This document shows positions 18,393 through 26,452 of a stretch of 64,000 bases of DNA, piece by piece. The notes below the pieces were generated by a model. That model saw nothing but the letters and a program-made list of their open reading frames with translations, searched no databases and was not told the origin of the DNA. The stretch is taken from contig NZ_OZ061318.1 of assembly GCF_964063345.1 (NCBI RefSeq), positions 6,262,001 through 6,326,000 of the forward strand. The letters run 5' to 3'. Position numbers and translations under genes: made by a program. Every line of letters begins with the position of its first letter. Position 1 is the first letter of the stretch. Source of the DNA: Pseudomonas lini. GTDB lineage: Bacteria; Pseudomonadota; Gammaproteobacteria; Pseudomonadales; Pseudomonadaceae.

Positions 18393-18833
18393 CTGGCGCA
18401 GCAACTCAATCTGATCTGCCGGGACCAGAGTGCGCAGGGCTTTATACAGCGCGCGGGTTTCAAGCAGGTTCCAGACGCGCAGCATGGTTTCCAGGGCATC
18501 CAGCGGCTTGCTGATGAAGTCTTTGGCGCCCAGGGCCAGCGCGCGCAGGCGGGTATCGCGGGTGGCGTCGGCGGTGAGTACGAGGATCGGCAGGTATTCG
18601 CCGGTCGGGATGCGCCGGTTGAGTTGTTCCAGTACGGCAAAGCCGTCGAACTCCGGCATGTGCAGGTCGAGAATTACCAGGTCAGGCTCGAAGCTGTTGA
18701 ACAGGTCCAGGGTTCGCAGCGGCTGAGTGCTGCTCAGTACGTTGGTCAACCCTTCGCGGACAAGCAGTTGCTCCATCAAGTCGAGGTTGGGCCGTTGGTC
18801 GTCGATGATCAGAATACGCAGGTCGGTGTTCAC
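18369..18833 (-). CDS. Receiver-only response regulator
   Basis: The 154-residue protein is a CheY-like receiver with acidic DD near residues 11-12, the phospho-acceptor Asp in LVILDLHMPEFDG near 56, the Thr in VLTADAT near 86 and the Lys in FISKPLDA near 108. The C-terminal 40 residues are helical with no output domain. It ends the four-gene operon 23033-18369, overlapping the hybrid kinase by four bases, so it probably relays phosphate from that kinase. Confidence 0.9.
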   Translation of the reverse strand: MNTDLRILIIDDQRPNLDLMEQLLVREGLTNVLSSTQPLRTLDLFNSFEPDLVILDLHMPEFDGFAVLEQLNRRIPTGEYLPILVLTADATRDTRLRALALGAKDFISKPLDALETMLRVWNLLETRALYKALRTLVPADQIELLRQLKPHPAS

Positions 18834-21157
18834 GCGGGCTCCGGTAGATGCTGGTCAAGATGGGCGAGGAATGAAGGGATGTGAATCGGCTTGGTCAGCA
18901 CCGCCGTCGCTCCCGCTTCCAGCAATGCCAGATGAGTGAGGTCGCTGGCATCGGCGGTGATCATCAGCACTGGAATGGCGCGGGTGATGGAAGACTGGCG
19001 CAAGCGTTGCAGAACATTGAAACCATCAAGATCCGGCAGCACCACGTCGAGCAAAATCAGTTGCGGCGCGTGTTGACGAGCCAAGTCCAGACCCATTTGC
19101 CCCTGCATGCTTGAGAGCAACTGGATGTGCGGTCGTCGTTGCAGCAGGGTTTCAATCAGGGCCAGGCTCGAGAGATTGTCTTCGATACACAGCACTTTGC
19201 CCTGATAATCGGGAGCGGTGAGGGCAGCTGTGACTGTTGGGTAGTTGATGCGTGCAGCAAGCGGCTTGATGGCTGGTTGCAGGCGCACGAAGGGCAGCTC
19301 CAGGGTGAAACTGGAACCTGCGCCGGGCAGGCTTTTGACGGTCAGGCTGCCGTTCATCATTTCCAACAGACTCTTGCTCAAGGCCAGGCCCAGGCCGGTG
19401 CCTTCCACGTTCGGATCGGTCTCCAGGCGCTCGAACGGCTTGAACAGTTGCTCCAGTCGATCGGCCGCAATGCCTTTGCCGGTATCGCAGACCGCCACGG
19501 CAATTCGCTGTTGAACAATCCTGACTTCAATGTGCACCTTGCCTTCGGGGCGGTTGTATTTGATCGCGTTCGATAACAAGTTGAGCAGCACCTGAACCAG
19601 GCGTTGCCGATCGGCGACGATTGCGCTGTCGGCGGCCAGCATCGGCAGTTCAACCAGCTGAATGTCGGCGTCGCAGGCCATCGGGGAAACCAGCGTCAGG
19701 GCTTCTTGCAGCACCACCGCCAAGGGCACGGCTTCAACGTTGAGGGGCAGGCGCCCGGCCTCGATCTTGGCGATGTCCAGCACCTCGTTGATCAGCGTCA
19801 GCAAGTGTTGTCCGGCCCGCAAGATGTGACCGATCTGCGCCCGTTGCCCCTTGGGCGAGTCCATGTCCAGCAGTTGTGCGAAGCCGAGAATGGAGTTGAG
19901 CGGGGTACGCAGTTCGTGGCTCATGCGCGACAGAAATTCGCTTTTGGCGCGGCTGGCGCGTTCGGCTTCTTCCCGTGCGGTGCTCAGCGCGATCTCGGCG
20001 GCACGGCGATCGGTGATGTCGCGGGTGATCTTGGAGAATCCGCGCAGGGCGCCACTGCTGTCGTATTGCGCGGTTATCACCACGCTGGCCCAGAAGCGGC
20101 TGCCATCCTTGCGGCAACGCCACGCCTCTTCCATGTAATGACCGTCGCGAGTGGCCTCGCGCAGTGCCATGTCGGGATGCTGCGGGCATTCTTGCGACAG
20201 ATAAAACACCGAGAAATGCTGGCCGACGATTTCCTGTTCCGTATAACCCTTGATCCGTTCGGCGCCCGCATTCCAACTGGTGACGAAGCCCTGTGTGTCG
20301 AGGGCGAAAATACCGTAGTCCTTCACCCCGTCGATGATCAGCCGCAGGCGCTCTTCGTTATCGCGCAAGGCCCGTTCACGTTCGGCCAGCAACAGCCCGG
20401 CTTCGACCAGACGTGTGCCCAATTGACCGATCTCATCGTTCTCCGGCGGTTGCGGCAACAACGGCTGACCGAGTGCCAGGCGTTGTGCGTTGCCCTGGAC
20501 CTGTTTGACCCGGGCGACGATGCCCTTGGACAGGAACAGCACCGCCACAATGGCGCCAAACAACCCGCAGGCCGCGGCCAGCAGGGTGGAGAACAACAAC
20601 CGCTGTCGAGTGGAGGCGGCGGCCGCCGTGCGCTCGGCCAGCAGCGTGTCTTCAAGGGTGCGCATGGCGCTGATGCGTTCGCGCAATTCGTCGAGGATGT
20701 GCTTGTTGTTGATCAGGATGGTGGTGATCGACTCGGGTGTGGCGTTGCGATCATCGAGCAGTTCAACCAGACCCTCGACCTTGGTCTCGATCAACGGAGT
20801 AATCGCCTCCAGGTGTTTGCGCACCCGCACGTCGCGAACGTTGCTGTCGAGCCGTCGCAGTGCGGATTCGATCAAGGGTTTGGCTTGCCGATAACCCGGC
20901 AGGAAATCCTCGCGTCGAGTCAGCAAATAACCGCGCACGCTGGCGGCGGCCTCGGCAAGCAGTGTGTGCACCGCCTGAATATCGCCTTGCACCAGCAGCA
21001 CCCGGCGCACGTCCTCTTCCGCGCGTGCGGTCTGGCGTTCGGTGATGTAGATCAGCACCAGCGAGAGCATCAGGATCACCAACGGCAGGGAAATCACCAC
21101 GAGGGCTTTGCCTCGTAATGGCAGATCGGCCCAGCGGCGCGCGCTTGATACTTTCAT
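18830..21157 (-). CDS. Hybrid histidine kinase (CHASE3-HAMP-PAS-HK-REC)
   Basis: The 775-residue membrane kinase has a first membrane segment near 18-37, a CHASE3-type extracytoplasmic domain (about 40-185), a second membrane helix near 188-208, a HAMP linker, a PAS domain (about 270-390, FALDTQGFVTSWNAGAERIKGY), a HisKA phospho-site in FLSRMSHELRTPLNS near 417, an HATPase with NLLSNAIKYN and GTGLGLALSK, and a C-terminal receiver with LILLDVVLPDLDG. The stimulus is unknown. Start/stop overlaps of four bases on both sides tie it to the regulators at 21154 and 18369. Confidence 0.92.
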   Translation of the reverse strand: MKVSSARRWADLPLRGKALVVISLPLVILMLSLVLIYITERQTARAEEDVRRVLLVQGDIQAVHTLLAEAAASVRGYLLTRREDFLPGYRQAKPLIESALRRLDSNVRDVRVRKHLEAITPLIETKVEGLVELLDDRNATPESITTILINNKHILDELRERISAMRTLEDTLLAERTAAAASTRQRLLFSTLLAAACGLFGAIVAVLFLSKGIVARVKQVQGNAQRLALGQPLLPQPPENDEIGQLGTRLVEAGLLLAERERALRDNEERLRLIIDGVKDYGIFALDTQGFVTSWNAGAERIKGYTEQEIVGQHFSVFYLSQECPQHPDMALREATRDGHYMEEAWRCRKDGSRFWASVVITAQYDSSGALRGFSKITRDITDRRAAEIALSTAREEAERASRAKSEFLSRMSHELRTPLNSILGFAQLLDMDSPKGQRAQIGHILRAGQHLLTLINEVLDIAKIEAGRLPLNVEAVPLAVVLQEALTLVSPMACDADIQLVELPMLAADSAIVADRQRLVQVLLNLLSNAIKYNRPEGKVHIEVRIVQQRIAVAVCDTGKGIAADRLEQLFKPFERLETDPNVEGTGLGLALSKSLLEMMNGSLTVKSLPGAGSSFTLELPFVRLQPAIKPLAARINYPTVTAALTAPDYQGKVLCIEDNLSSLALIETLLQRRPHIQLLSSMQGQMGLDLARQHAPQLILLDVVLPDLDGFNVLQRLRQSSITRAIPVLMITADASDLTHLALLEAGATAVLTKPIHIPSFLAHLDQHLPEPA

Positions 21158-21807
21158 GACTGAGTCACCAGGCCGAGGGCAATGCCACGGACAGCGGCCT
21201 GAGTTCGGTCGGCGGCGCCGAGTTTGCCGATGACCCGTTCCACATGGGCCTTGGCCGTGCCCGTAGTGATGCCGAGTTCTTCGCCGATTTCACGATTGCT
21301 GAAACCGCTGGCCACCAATCCAAGGACCTGGCGTTCGCGGGCGGTCAAGGTTTCGGCAGGCGCGGCACCACTGGCGTTGCGCTCGGTCATGCGCCGCAGC
21401 AGACGCGCGCTGACGGCGCTATTGAGGGCTTCCTCACCCGCGGCGACGCGTTGCAGGGCGTTGATTACTTCATCGCGGCTGGCGTCTTTGAGCAGGTAGC
21501 CCACGGCACCGGCATTCATCGCCGCTTCCAGGTGATCCGGGCTGTCGTCCATGGTGAAGATCACCACTTTCAGGGTCGGCAGGCGCTGCTGAAGAATTCG
21601 CGCCGCGCCCAACCCATTGAGCACGGGCATGCGAATGTCGAGGATGACGATGTCGGGTAGCAGACGTTCGCACGCGTCTACCGCTTCCTGGCCATCGCGG
21701 GCCTGGCCGACCACTTCGAATTGCGGATGGCCCGCCAGCAGCGCGACGAAGCCGGTCCGGGTGACCTCATGATCGTCCGCCAGAACCAGACGTAAAACTT
21801 CAGTCAT
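21154..21807 (-). CDS. NarL/FixJ-family response regulator
   Basis: The 217-residue regulator has a receiver (VLADDHEVTRTG, phospho-Asp in IVILDIRMPVLNG near 58, KDAS near 108) and a LuxR-type helix-turn-helix (LTARERQVLGLVASGFSNREIGEELGI, about 150-175). It overlaps by four bases with the cytosolic kinase at 21804, its likely partner, and with the hybrid kinase downstream. Confidence 0.92.
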   Translation of the reverse strand: MTEVLRLVLADDHEVTRTGFVALLAGHPQFEVVGQARDGQEAVDACERLLPDIVILDIRMPVLNGLGAARILQQRLPTLKVVIFTMDDSPDHLEAAMNAGAVGYLLKDASRDEVINALQRVAAGEEALNSAVSARLLRRMTERNASGAAPAETLTARERQVLGLVASGFSNREIGEELGITTGTAKAHVERVIGKLGAADRTQAAVRGIALGLVTQS

Positions 21808-23033
21808 TGAGCTGTTCCATTGAGGTCGGAGGGCACGGTGGCACGCAGTTGCGTTCCGCCATGCGCATGGCTGACGCAGGTGAAATCACCGCCCAGCAGG
21901 CTCGCGCGCTCCTGCATCGCGGCGAGCCCCAAGTGCCGGGCACCGCAGGTGTCGAGGCGTTGTTCCATGGCAAAACCTTTGCCGTTGTCGTCCACCCGCA
22001 GCGAGGCTTGCCCTTCGTGCAGTTCCAGCGAGAGGACGACGTGACTGGCCTGCGCATGTTTGAGAATGTTGTTGATACCTTCCTGGGCAATCCGGAACAG
22101 GGCGATTTCCACCTGGCTGGGCAAGCGTGCTTCGCAACGCGTGCTCCAGTTCACTTTGATCCCGGCGTCGCGCAGGCGATCCGCTTCTTTGTCGACCGCC
22201 TTCAGCAAGCCAAAGTCGTCGAGCACCGTCGGGCGCAGGCCGCTGATAAGTTGCCGGCCTTCACCGACGCAATGCTGGGCCAGTGCAAGAATCGTCTGTA
22301 AGTCCGTGCCGAGTTCGTCGGGCAGTGGCGGGCAGCGACCGGCAAAACCTTGCAGACGCTGATGCAGCCCGGCGAGGGTTTGCGCGAGGCCGTCGTGCAG
22401 GTCGTAAGCCATGCGTTTGCGTTCGTCTTCCTGTGCCCTGAACAGCCTGTGCACCAGATCGGACATGGTGCGCTCGCGCGCGACCAAGGCATCCAGCAGA
22501 CGCTGGTTTTCCAGGTGCGCGGCCAGCAGGGTGGCGAGCAACTGCAGGGATTCGATGTCCTCGGTGTCCGGCGCACTGATGCTGACACTGTTGGCCAGCA
22601 CCAACGCACCGAAGGCCGAGCCATCACCACCGCGCAAAGGCACCCGCAGCACATTGGGCAGGATTGCGCTCGGCTGCTCCTGCCATTGCGGAGTGCGCAT
22701 CGCGGTATCGGCGAGGTGTTCGAGGCTGTTTAAACGATCACGGCTGCCGTGACTGGCGGTGGTCCTGACCTGCGCATCCTCGTCCCATTCCAGCAATAAC
22801 GCGTGGTCCATCGCGAGGAAGGCACAGGCCCGTTGCAGCACGCGTTGGCGCATCGCTTCGGGGGCCAGTTGCGTCAGTTCCTGGCCGGTATCCACCAGCA
22901 GCCGCAGGCGCGCGGCGCGACTTTGCGATTGCCGATATTGGGTGCGAATGGCCAGGGCGCTACCGGGGTCATGATCAGGAATTTGCATGGGCGGGTTCCG
23001 GCGCAGACACGCCCGTTCGGGCAGGGGCGTCAT
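21804..23033 (-). CDS. GAF-domain histidine kinase, NarX type
   Basis: The 409-residue protein has no membrane segments, a GAF-like domain (about 55-195), a HisKA_3 dimer domain with the phospho-His in ERKRMAYDLHDGLAQTLAG near 215, and an HATPase with a DNGKGF block near 360. This is the NarX/DegS class that pairs with LuxR-type regulators, and the next gene is one. The start at 23033 has AAGG six bases upstream; MQIPDHD at 22988 is an alternative. Confidence 0.88.
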   Translation of the reverse strand: MTPLPERACLRRNPPMQIPDHDPGSALAIRTQYRQSQSRAARLRLLVDTGQELTQLAPEAMRQRVLQRACAFLAMDHALLLEWDEDAQVRTTASHGSRDRLNSLEHLADTAMRTPQWQEQPSAILPNVLRVPLRGGDGSAFGALVLANSVSISAPDTEDIESLQLLATLLAAHLENQRLLDALVARERTMSDLVHRLFRAQEDERKRMAYDLHDGLAQTLAGLHQRLQGFAGRCPPLPDELGTDLQTILALAQHCVGEGRQLISGLRPTVLDDFGLLKAVDKEADRLRDAGIKVNWSTRCEARLPSQVEIALFRIAQEGINNILKHAQASHVVLSLELHEGQASLRVDDNGKGFAMEQRLDTCGARHLGLAAMQERASLLGGDFTCVSHAHGGTQLRATVPSDLNGTAQ

Positions 23034-23158
23034 TAAACCTTGTTAACGGGGCAGGGCGCTATCTGCCGAATGGCATAGGCAAATGACTCCGGTTGGCCGA
23101 TGGCGGGTGGCGTTTCGAGCGGCACAGTGTCGCCATCGACCACCATTGGAATAGCGCA

Positions 23159-23677
23159 ATGAAATTCAAGACATCAACCATCGCCCTGTTGTTCGCCCTG
23201 ACCGCGCCGTTGGCCCAGGCGTTGGAGGCAGTGCCTTACGTTTACAGCAGCGTGGCCGAACAGCCCGGTAACGTGAAGGATCGTGAAATCGCCGCACTGT
23301 TTGATCAATGGAATAGCGCGTTGAAGAGCGGCAATGTTCAAAGCGTGGTCGACCTGTATGCGCCGAACGCCGTGCTGCAGCCGACGGTTTCCAATAAGGT
23401 GCGCACCACCCCGGCGCAGATCAAGGACTACTTCGACCACTTCATGGCGCTCAAGCCGGTGGGGCAGATCAACTACCGTGAGATCCGCCCATTGGGCGCC
23501 AATGTGGCCATGGACAGCGGCGTCTACACCTTTTTCCTGACCGAGGCCGATGGCAAGACCCGTCAGGTGCAGGCGCGTTACACCTTCGTCTATGAACAAG
23601 TGGGCGGTCAGTGGAAGATTCTCAACCACCACTCTTCGGCGATGCCGCAAGCGCAGGTGTTGCACGCCGGGAAGTAA
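23159..23677 (+). CDS. Secreted SnoaL-like / DUF4440-type protein
   Basis: The 172-residue protein has a signal peptide (MKFKTSTIALLFALTAPLAQA) and then a nuclear-transport-factor-2-like domain of the SgcJ/EcaC or CaMKII-association type: EIAALFDQWNSALKSGNVQSVVDLYAPNAVLQPT near 45-75 and YTFVYEQVGGQWKILNHHSSAMP near 140-165. The role of such periplasmic proteins is not established. The ATG at 23159 is preferred over an upstream frame start at 23093 because it begins the signal peptide. Confidence 0.8.
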   Translation: MKFKTSTIALLFALTAPLAQALEAVPYVYSSVAEQPGNVKDREIAALFDQWNSALKSGNVQSVVDLYAPNAVLQPTVSNKVRTTPAQIKDYFDHFMALKPVGQINYREIRPLGANVAMDSGVYTFFLTEADGKTRQVQARYTFVYEQVGGQWKILNHHSSAMPQAQVLHAGK

Positions 23678-23788
23678 TCGCGTCTTCGACGCCTGATGAT
23701 GATTAAGCACAAGCCCGCTCCCACAGGTTCCGCGCCTGACTGACATTACCGACACGGCCCACCTTGAAATGGGCCGTGTGCGTTGTGC

Positions 23789-24757
23789 TCAATTCAACGC
23801 CAGGTCGTCCACAGGCTGCTGCCCGCGGGCCAGCGCTGCGCGTTGCAAGTGGCTGGCGATCAGGGTGTTTTTCAGCAGGTAGGCAATGGTCATCGGTCCG
23901 ACGCCACCGGGCACCGGGGTGATCGCACGGGCGACGGTGCGGGCGCTGGCGTAATTGACATCGCCCACCAGACGGTTGCCGGACTCGCTGGCGATGCGGT
24001 TGATGCCGACATCGATCACCACCGCACCGGGTTTCAGCCAACTGGCGTCGATCAACTCTGGCCGGCCCACCGCCGCGACCACGATATCTGCCAACCGGCA
24101 CAACGCCGGGGCATCGACGCTGCGCGAATGCACCACGCTGACCGAGCAGTTGGCCTGCAACAGCAAGGTCGCCATCGGTTTGCCGACAATGTTCGAACGG
24201 CCGATGACCACCGCATGCAAGCCGCTCAAGTCATCACCACAGGTCTCGCGCAACAGACGCATGCAGCCGCTGGGCGTGCACGGGGTCAGAACCTCGAAGC
24301 CTTGCACCAGTCCACCGACATTTTCCCGATGAAAACCATCCACGTCCTTGATCGGGTCGATGGCATGAATCACTGCTTGTTCATCGATAGCATCCGGCAA
24401 GGGCAGTTGCACCAGGATGCCATTCACCGTGGGATCGGCGTTGAGCTGGGCAATCAGTTCCAGAACCTGGGCCTGACTGGCGGTTTCCGGCAGACGGTAT
24501 TCAAGGGAGCGGATGCCGACTTCCTTGGCGCGCAGCAGTTTATTGCGCACATAAACGTGGCTGGCCGGGTCGTCGCCGACCAACAGGACCGCCAGGGCGG
24601 GATAGATTTGCTGGCCGGCCAGGGCCAGAACCTCTTCCCGGACCTCGTCGAGAACCTGGGCAGAAATGGCTTTGCCGTCGATATCGCGGGCAAATGCGGA
24701 GGTGCTGCTGATCAAGAGAGTCACCGTTGTCTTGATTGAAAGGGATGAAGTGACCAT
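23789..24757 (-). CDS. folD: FolD methylene-THF dehydrogenase/cyclohydrolase
   Basis: The protein interconverts 5,10-methylene- and 10-formyl-tetrahydrofolate. The family landmarks are all present: [13 protein letters not shown] (catalytic Lys near 70), GILVQLPLP near 112, [10 protein letters not shown] near 132, [12 protein letters not shown] near 185 and [11 protein letters not shown] near 277. At 322 residues it is longer than the usual 285-300 because of about 24 N-terminal residues before DIDGKAIS that look like a short hydrophobic leader. No Shine-Dalgarno precedes 24757, so the true start may be an internal GTG or TTG. It diverges enough from the common FolD to suggest a second folD paralogue in the genome. 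Confidence 0.85.
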   Translation of the reverse strand: MVTSSLSIKTTVTLLISSTSAFARDIDGKAISAQVLDEVREEVLALAGQQIYPALAVLLVGDDPASHVYVRNKLLRAKEVGIRSLEYRLPETASQAQVLELIAQLNADPTVNGILVQLPLPDAIDEQAVIHAIDPIKDVDGFHRENVGGLVQGFEVLTPCTPSGCMRLLRETCGDDLSGLHAVVIGRSNIVGKPMATLLLQANCSVSVVHSRSVDAPALCRLADIVVAAVGRPELIDASWLKPGAVVIDVGINRIASESGNRLVGDVNYASARTVARAITPVPGGVGPMTIAYLLKNTLIASHLQRAALARGQQPVDDLALN

Positions 24758-25083
24758 CGAGGCGTCTTCGCGCGACGGTGATCCATCAGAGACATGCAGG
24801 CAAGGGCGCTCAGGCTACCAGTTGAGGGCAGGCCAATACCACCGCAACACCGGAAGATAAGACAGGCAGGGGATCGTGGGCAATCTGTAGGCGCCGCCGA
24901 AGGCTCGGGCCGCGATAACGCGGTACCCCGGGCCCGACACAAAGCCCTGCCAGCCAGTAGGCAGATACACCGAGAAACCCGTGGCGAGGGAGCTTGCTCC
25001 CGCTGGGTCGCGCAGCGGCCCCAAAAAAAAGGACCGCTGCACAGCCCAACGCAAGTAACCCCTTTCACCACAGCAGACCGCAC
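24758..25083. other. Intergenic region with a single REP unit
   Basis: A REP half (GTGGCGAGGGAGCTTGCTCC) begins at 24981 and is followed by GCGCAGCGGCCCC and an A8 tract to about 25040. The stretch 24780-24980 is GC-rich and repeat-like. Several overlapping short frames cross it, but none has coding character that I would defend. Confidence 0.5.
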
Positions 25084-25443
25084 CTACTCAGGCGGATTCA
25101 TTTGATCCAGCACCCGGTTCGCGGTGATCTCCGCCACCATGATGCTATTCGAAATACCCAGCAGCGCGTGACGCGACTCACCCTCCAGGTGATCGACCAA
25201 GTGATGGACCATCACATCGACCGAGGCCAGCGTCTCGACCAAAAAAACCGCCAGGGTTTCGGCAGTCGCCTCTGGGGCAACGGCAAACAGCTTGCTGGGT
25301 TTACGCGCAGTGGCTTTGATGTCGGCATTCGACGGGAAGTGGAAGTTCAGAGCCCGCTCGGCGGCGTCGTTGAGTTTTTTTGAGTCGGGTTCGTAAGGGG
25401 AGACCGGATCGGTGTCCGGTGGGTTTGGCGTAACCTTGAACAT
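25084..25443 (-). CDS. DUF6124 family small protein
   Basis: The 119-residue product begins MFKVTPNPPDTDPVSPYEPDSK, the characteristic opening of the Pseudomonas DUF6124 (DUF3077-like) proteins, and continues with a helical domain (ATAETLAVFLVETLASVDVMVHHLVDHLEGESRHALLGISNSIMVAEITANRVLDQ). The function is unknown; genomes of this group typically carry several copies. The frame stays open to 25653, but that part coincides with a strongly structured leader, so I place the start at the ATG at 25443, with AGAGAAG eight bases upstream. Confidence 0.85.
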   Translation of the reverse strand: MFKVTPNPPDTDPVSPYEPDSKKLNDAAERALNFHFPSNADIKATARKPSKLFAVAPEATAETLAVFLVETLASVDVMVHHLVDHLEGESRHALLGISNSIMVAEITANRVLDQMNPPE

Positions 25444-25666
25444 AAGCTGGCTTCTCTGATTGGGTGCCAATCCTTCTGCTGCTAAACGAGAGGGAGGCAG
25501 CTGTACGCAGGTTAGCAGACCGGGGAAGCTAGCAAAGCCGGCGCGCCCGAAGGCGCCCTGCGCACAACCACCATCAAGTGCAGGCATGGTAATGCCTGAC
25601 TGACAAGAGCTTGTGCACCTTGCTTGTAACCCCGGGCTGCTAAACCCGATCACTGATGGGCAGTGA
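25444..25666 (-). promoter_or_regulatory. Structured leader RNA upstream of DUF6124 gene
   Basis: In the direction of the DUF6124 gene the leader contains, in order, a TCACTG-CCCAT-CAGTGA hairpin (25650-25666), a GGTTTAGCAGCCCGGGG element (25630-25646), a perfect CAGGCAT-TACC-ATGCCTG hairpin, a GCGCC-TTCG-GGCGC hairpin, CCCCGGTCTGCTAACC (25510-25525, complementary to the earlier element) and a second GTTTAGCAG (25479-25487) close to the start codon. The last two elements could pair instead of the first two, so this resembles a conformational switch. This is read from sequence; no known RNA family is claimed. Confidence 0.55.
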
Positions 25667-25875
25667 CGGGAACCAAGTTACCGAGCAGCCCCCAGACGCA
25701 CAAGCCGGCGGATTCTGGCGTACGCGTAGGCAACGGCGCAAGATCTTGTAGCTTTCAGGAAGTAACCTTCAGGGCTTTTAAACACGCGCTTTCCGGCAAT
25801 GTTGAGTGATCTGACGCGCACGTCCTACAAGCGCTGAAAACCTCGAAAACACGCAATCCGTGTGGGTGGGCTTGT

Positions 25876-25964
25876 GTGGCGAGGGAGCTTGCTCCCGCTG
25901 GGCCGCGAAGCGGCCCCAAAATGGGACTGCTTCGCAGTCCAACGGGAGCAAGCTCCCTCGCCAC
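25876..25964. repeat. REPIN-type inverted repeat
   Basis: Two almost perfectly mirrored REP units: GTGGCGAGGGAGCTTGCTCC from 25876 and its complement ending GGGAGCAAGCTCCCTCGCCAC at 25964, with GCCGCGAAGCGGC and GACTGCTTCGCAGTC between. The surrounding gap 25667-26220 has no gene that I can support. Confidence 0.85.
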
Positions 25965-26224
25965 AGGTTCAGTATCACCCTTAACTGACTGGCATTGTCG
26001 CGAGCGGTATTGACCGCTGCATGCACTTTTATAAAGCGCGATGCCATAAAAATGTGCATCGGCACCGAGTTTTCACCCTGTGTGAGTGCCCGTAGCTGTT
26101 CCGCGCCCCGGTTTCTGAAACACCGTCTAACCCCTGAAAAACTCGCTATTGCGCAGGCTGCAAGTGGATTCCCCGGTTGTTCAGTCGCAAGTTTTGCAAC
26201 GCAAATGAAGTATCGATCACCGAC

Positions 26225-26240
26225 TGGCACAAAGGCTGCA
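26225..26240 (+). promoter_or_regulatory. Sigma-54 (-24/-12) promoter for nirBD
   Basis: TGGCACAAAGGCTGCA has the invariant GG (26226-26227) and GC (26238-26239) separated by exactly ten bases, and TGGCAC is a perfect -24 element. It implies transcription from about 26250 and NtrC/RpoN-type nitrogen control of the nitrite reductase operon. Confidence 0.7.
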
Positions 26241-26281
26241 TTGATCCTCTCAGGTCCATCGAAAACAGGTGGGCAGCCCAC

Positions 26282-26299
26282 TCGATCAACGAAGATCGA
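26282..26299 (+). promoter_or_regulatory. ANTAR/NasT-type hexaloop hairpin in nirB leader
   Basis: TCGATC-AACGAA-GATCGA forms a perfect 6-bp stem with a six-base loop having A at position 1 and G at position 4, the pattern bound by ANTAR antiterminators such as NasT/NasR. It sits about 30 bases after the predicted sigma-54 start and before the leader terminator. The second hairpin that ANTAR targets normally have is not clear here. Confidence 0.6.
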
Positions 26300-26376
26300 C
26301 CGGCCGAGCAGGTCGTGGGCAACATCGGTGGATCCGGCGAAGGCGCCAGGTCGAACACCGCGAAGAACAGGCAAAG

Positions 26377-26412
26377 ACGCCTGAAACCGAGAGGTTTCAG
26401 GCGTTTTTTTTT
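26377..26412 (+). terminator. Leader (attenuator) terminator before nirB
   Basis: ACGCCTGAAAC - CGAGAG - GTTTCAGGCGT is an 11-bp perfect stem followed by nine Ts, lying 40 bases upstream of the nirB start and downstream of its promoter. This position means it stops nirB transcription unless antitermination occurs. Confidence 0.85.
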
Positions 26413-26452
26413 GCTTTTTTTAACCGTGATTGGCTTTGGCTGGGTGCTTACT

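Noticed and set aside
19604..21118. Long forward frame of 504 codons opposite the hybrid kinase
   Set aside because: It is antisense to a clear histidine kinase with all motifs, is rich in Gln, His and Gly as such shadows are, and lacks a domain.
24721..25083. Overlapping reverse frames upstream of folD
   Set aside because: Three frames are open at once in GC-rich, REP-containing DNA, and none has a ribosome site or recognisable domain.
25778..26374. Reverse-strand frame of 198 codons upstream of nirB
   Set aside because: It runs through the REPIN at 25876-25964 and the nirB promoter and leader; it is an artefact of repeat sequence.
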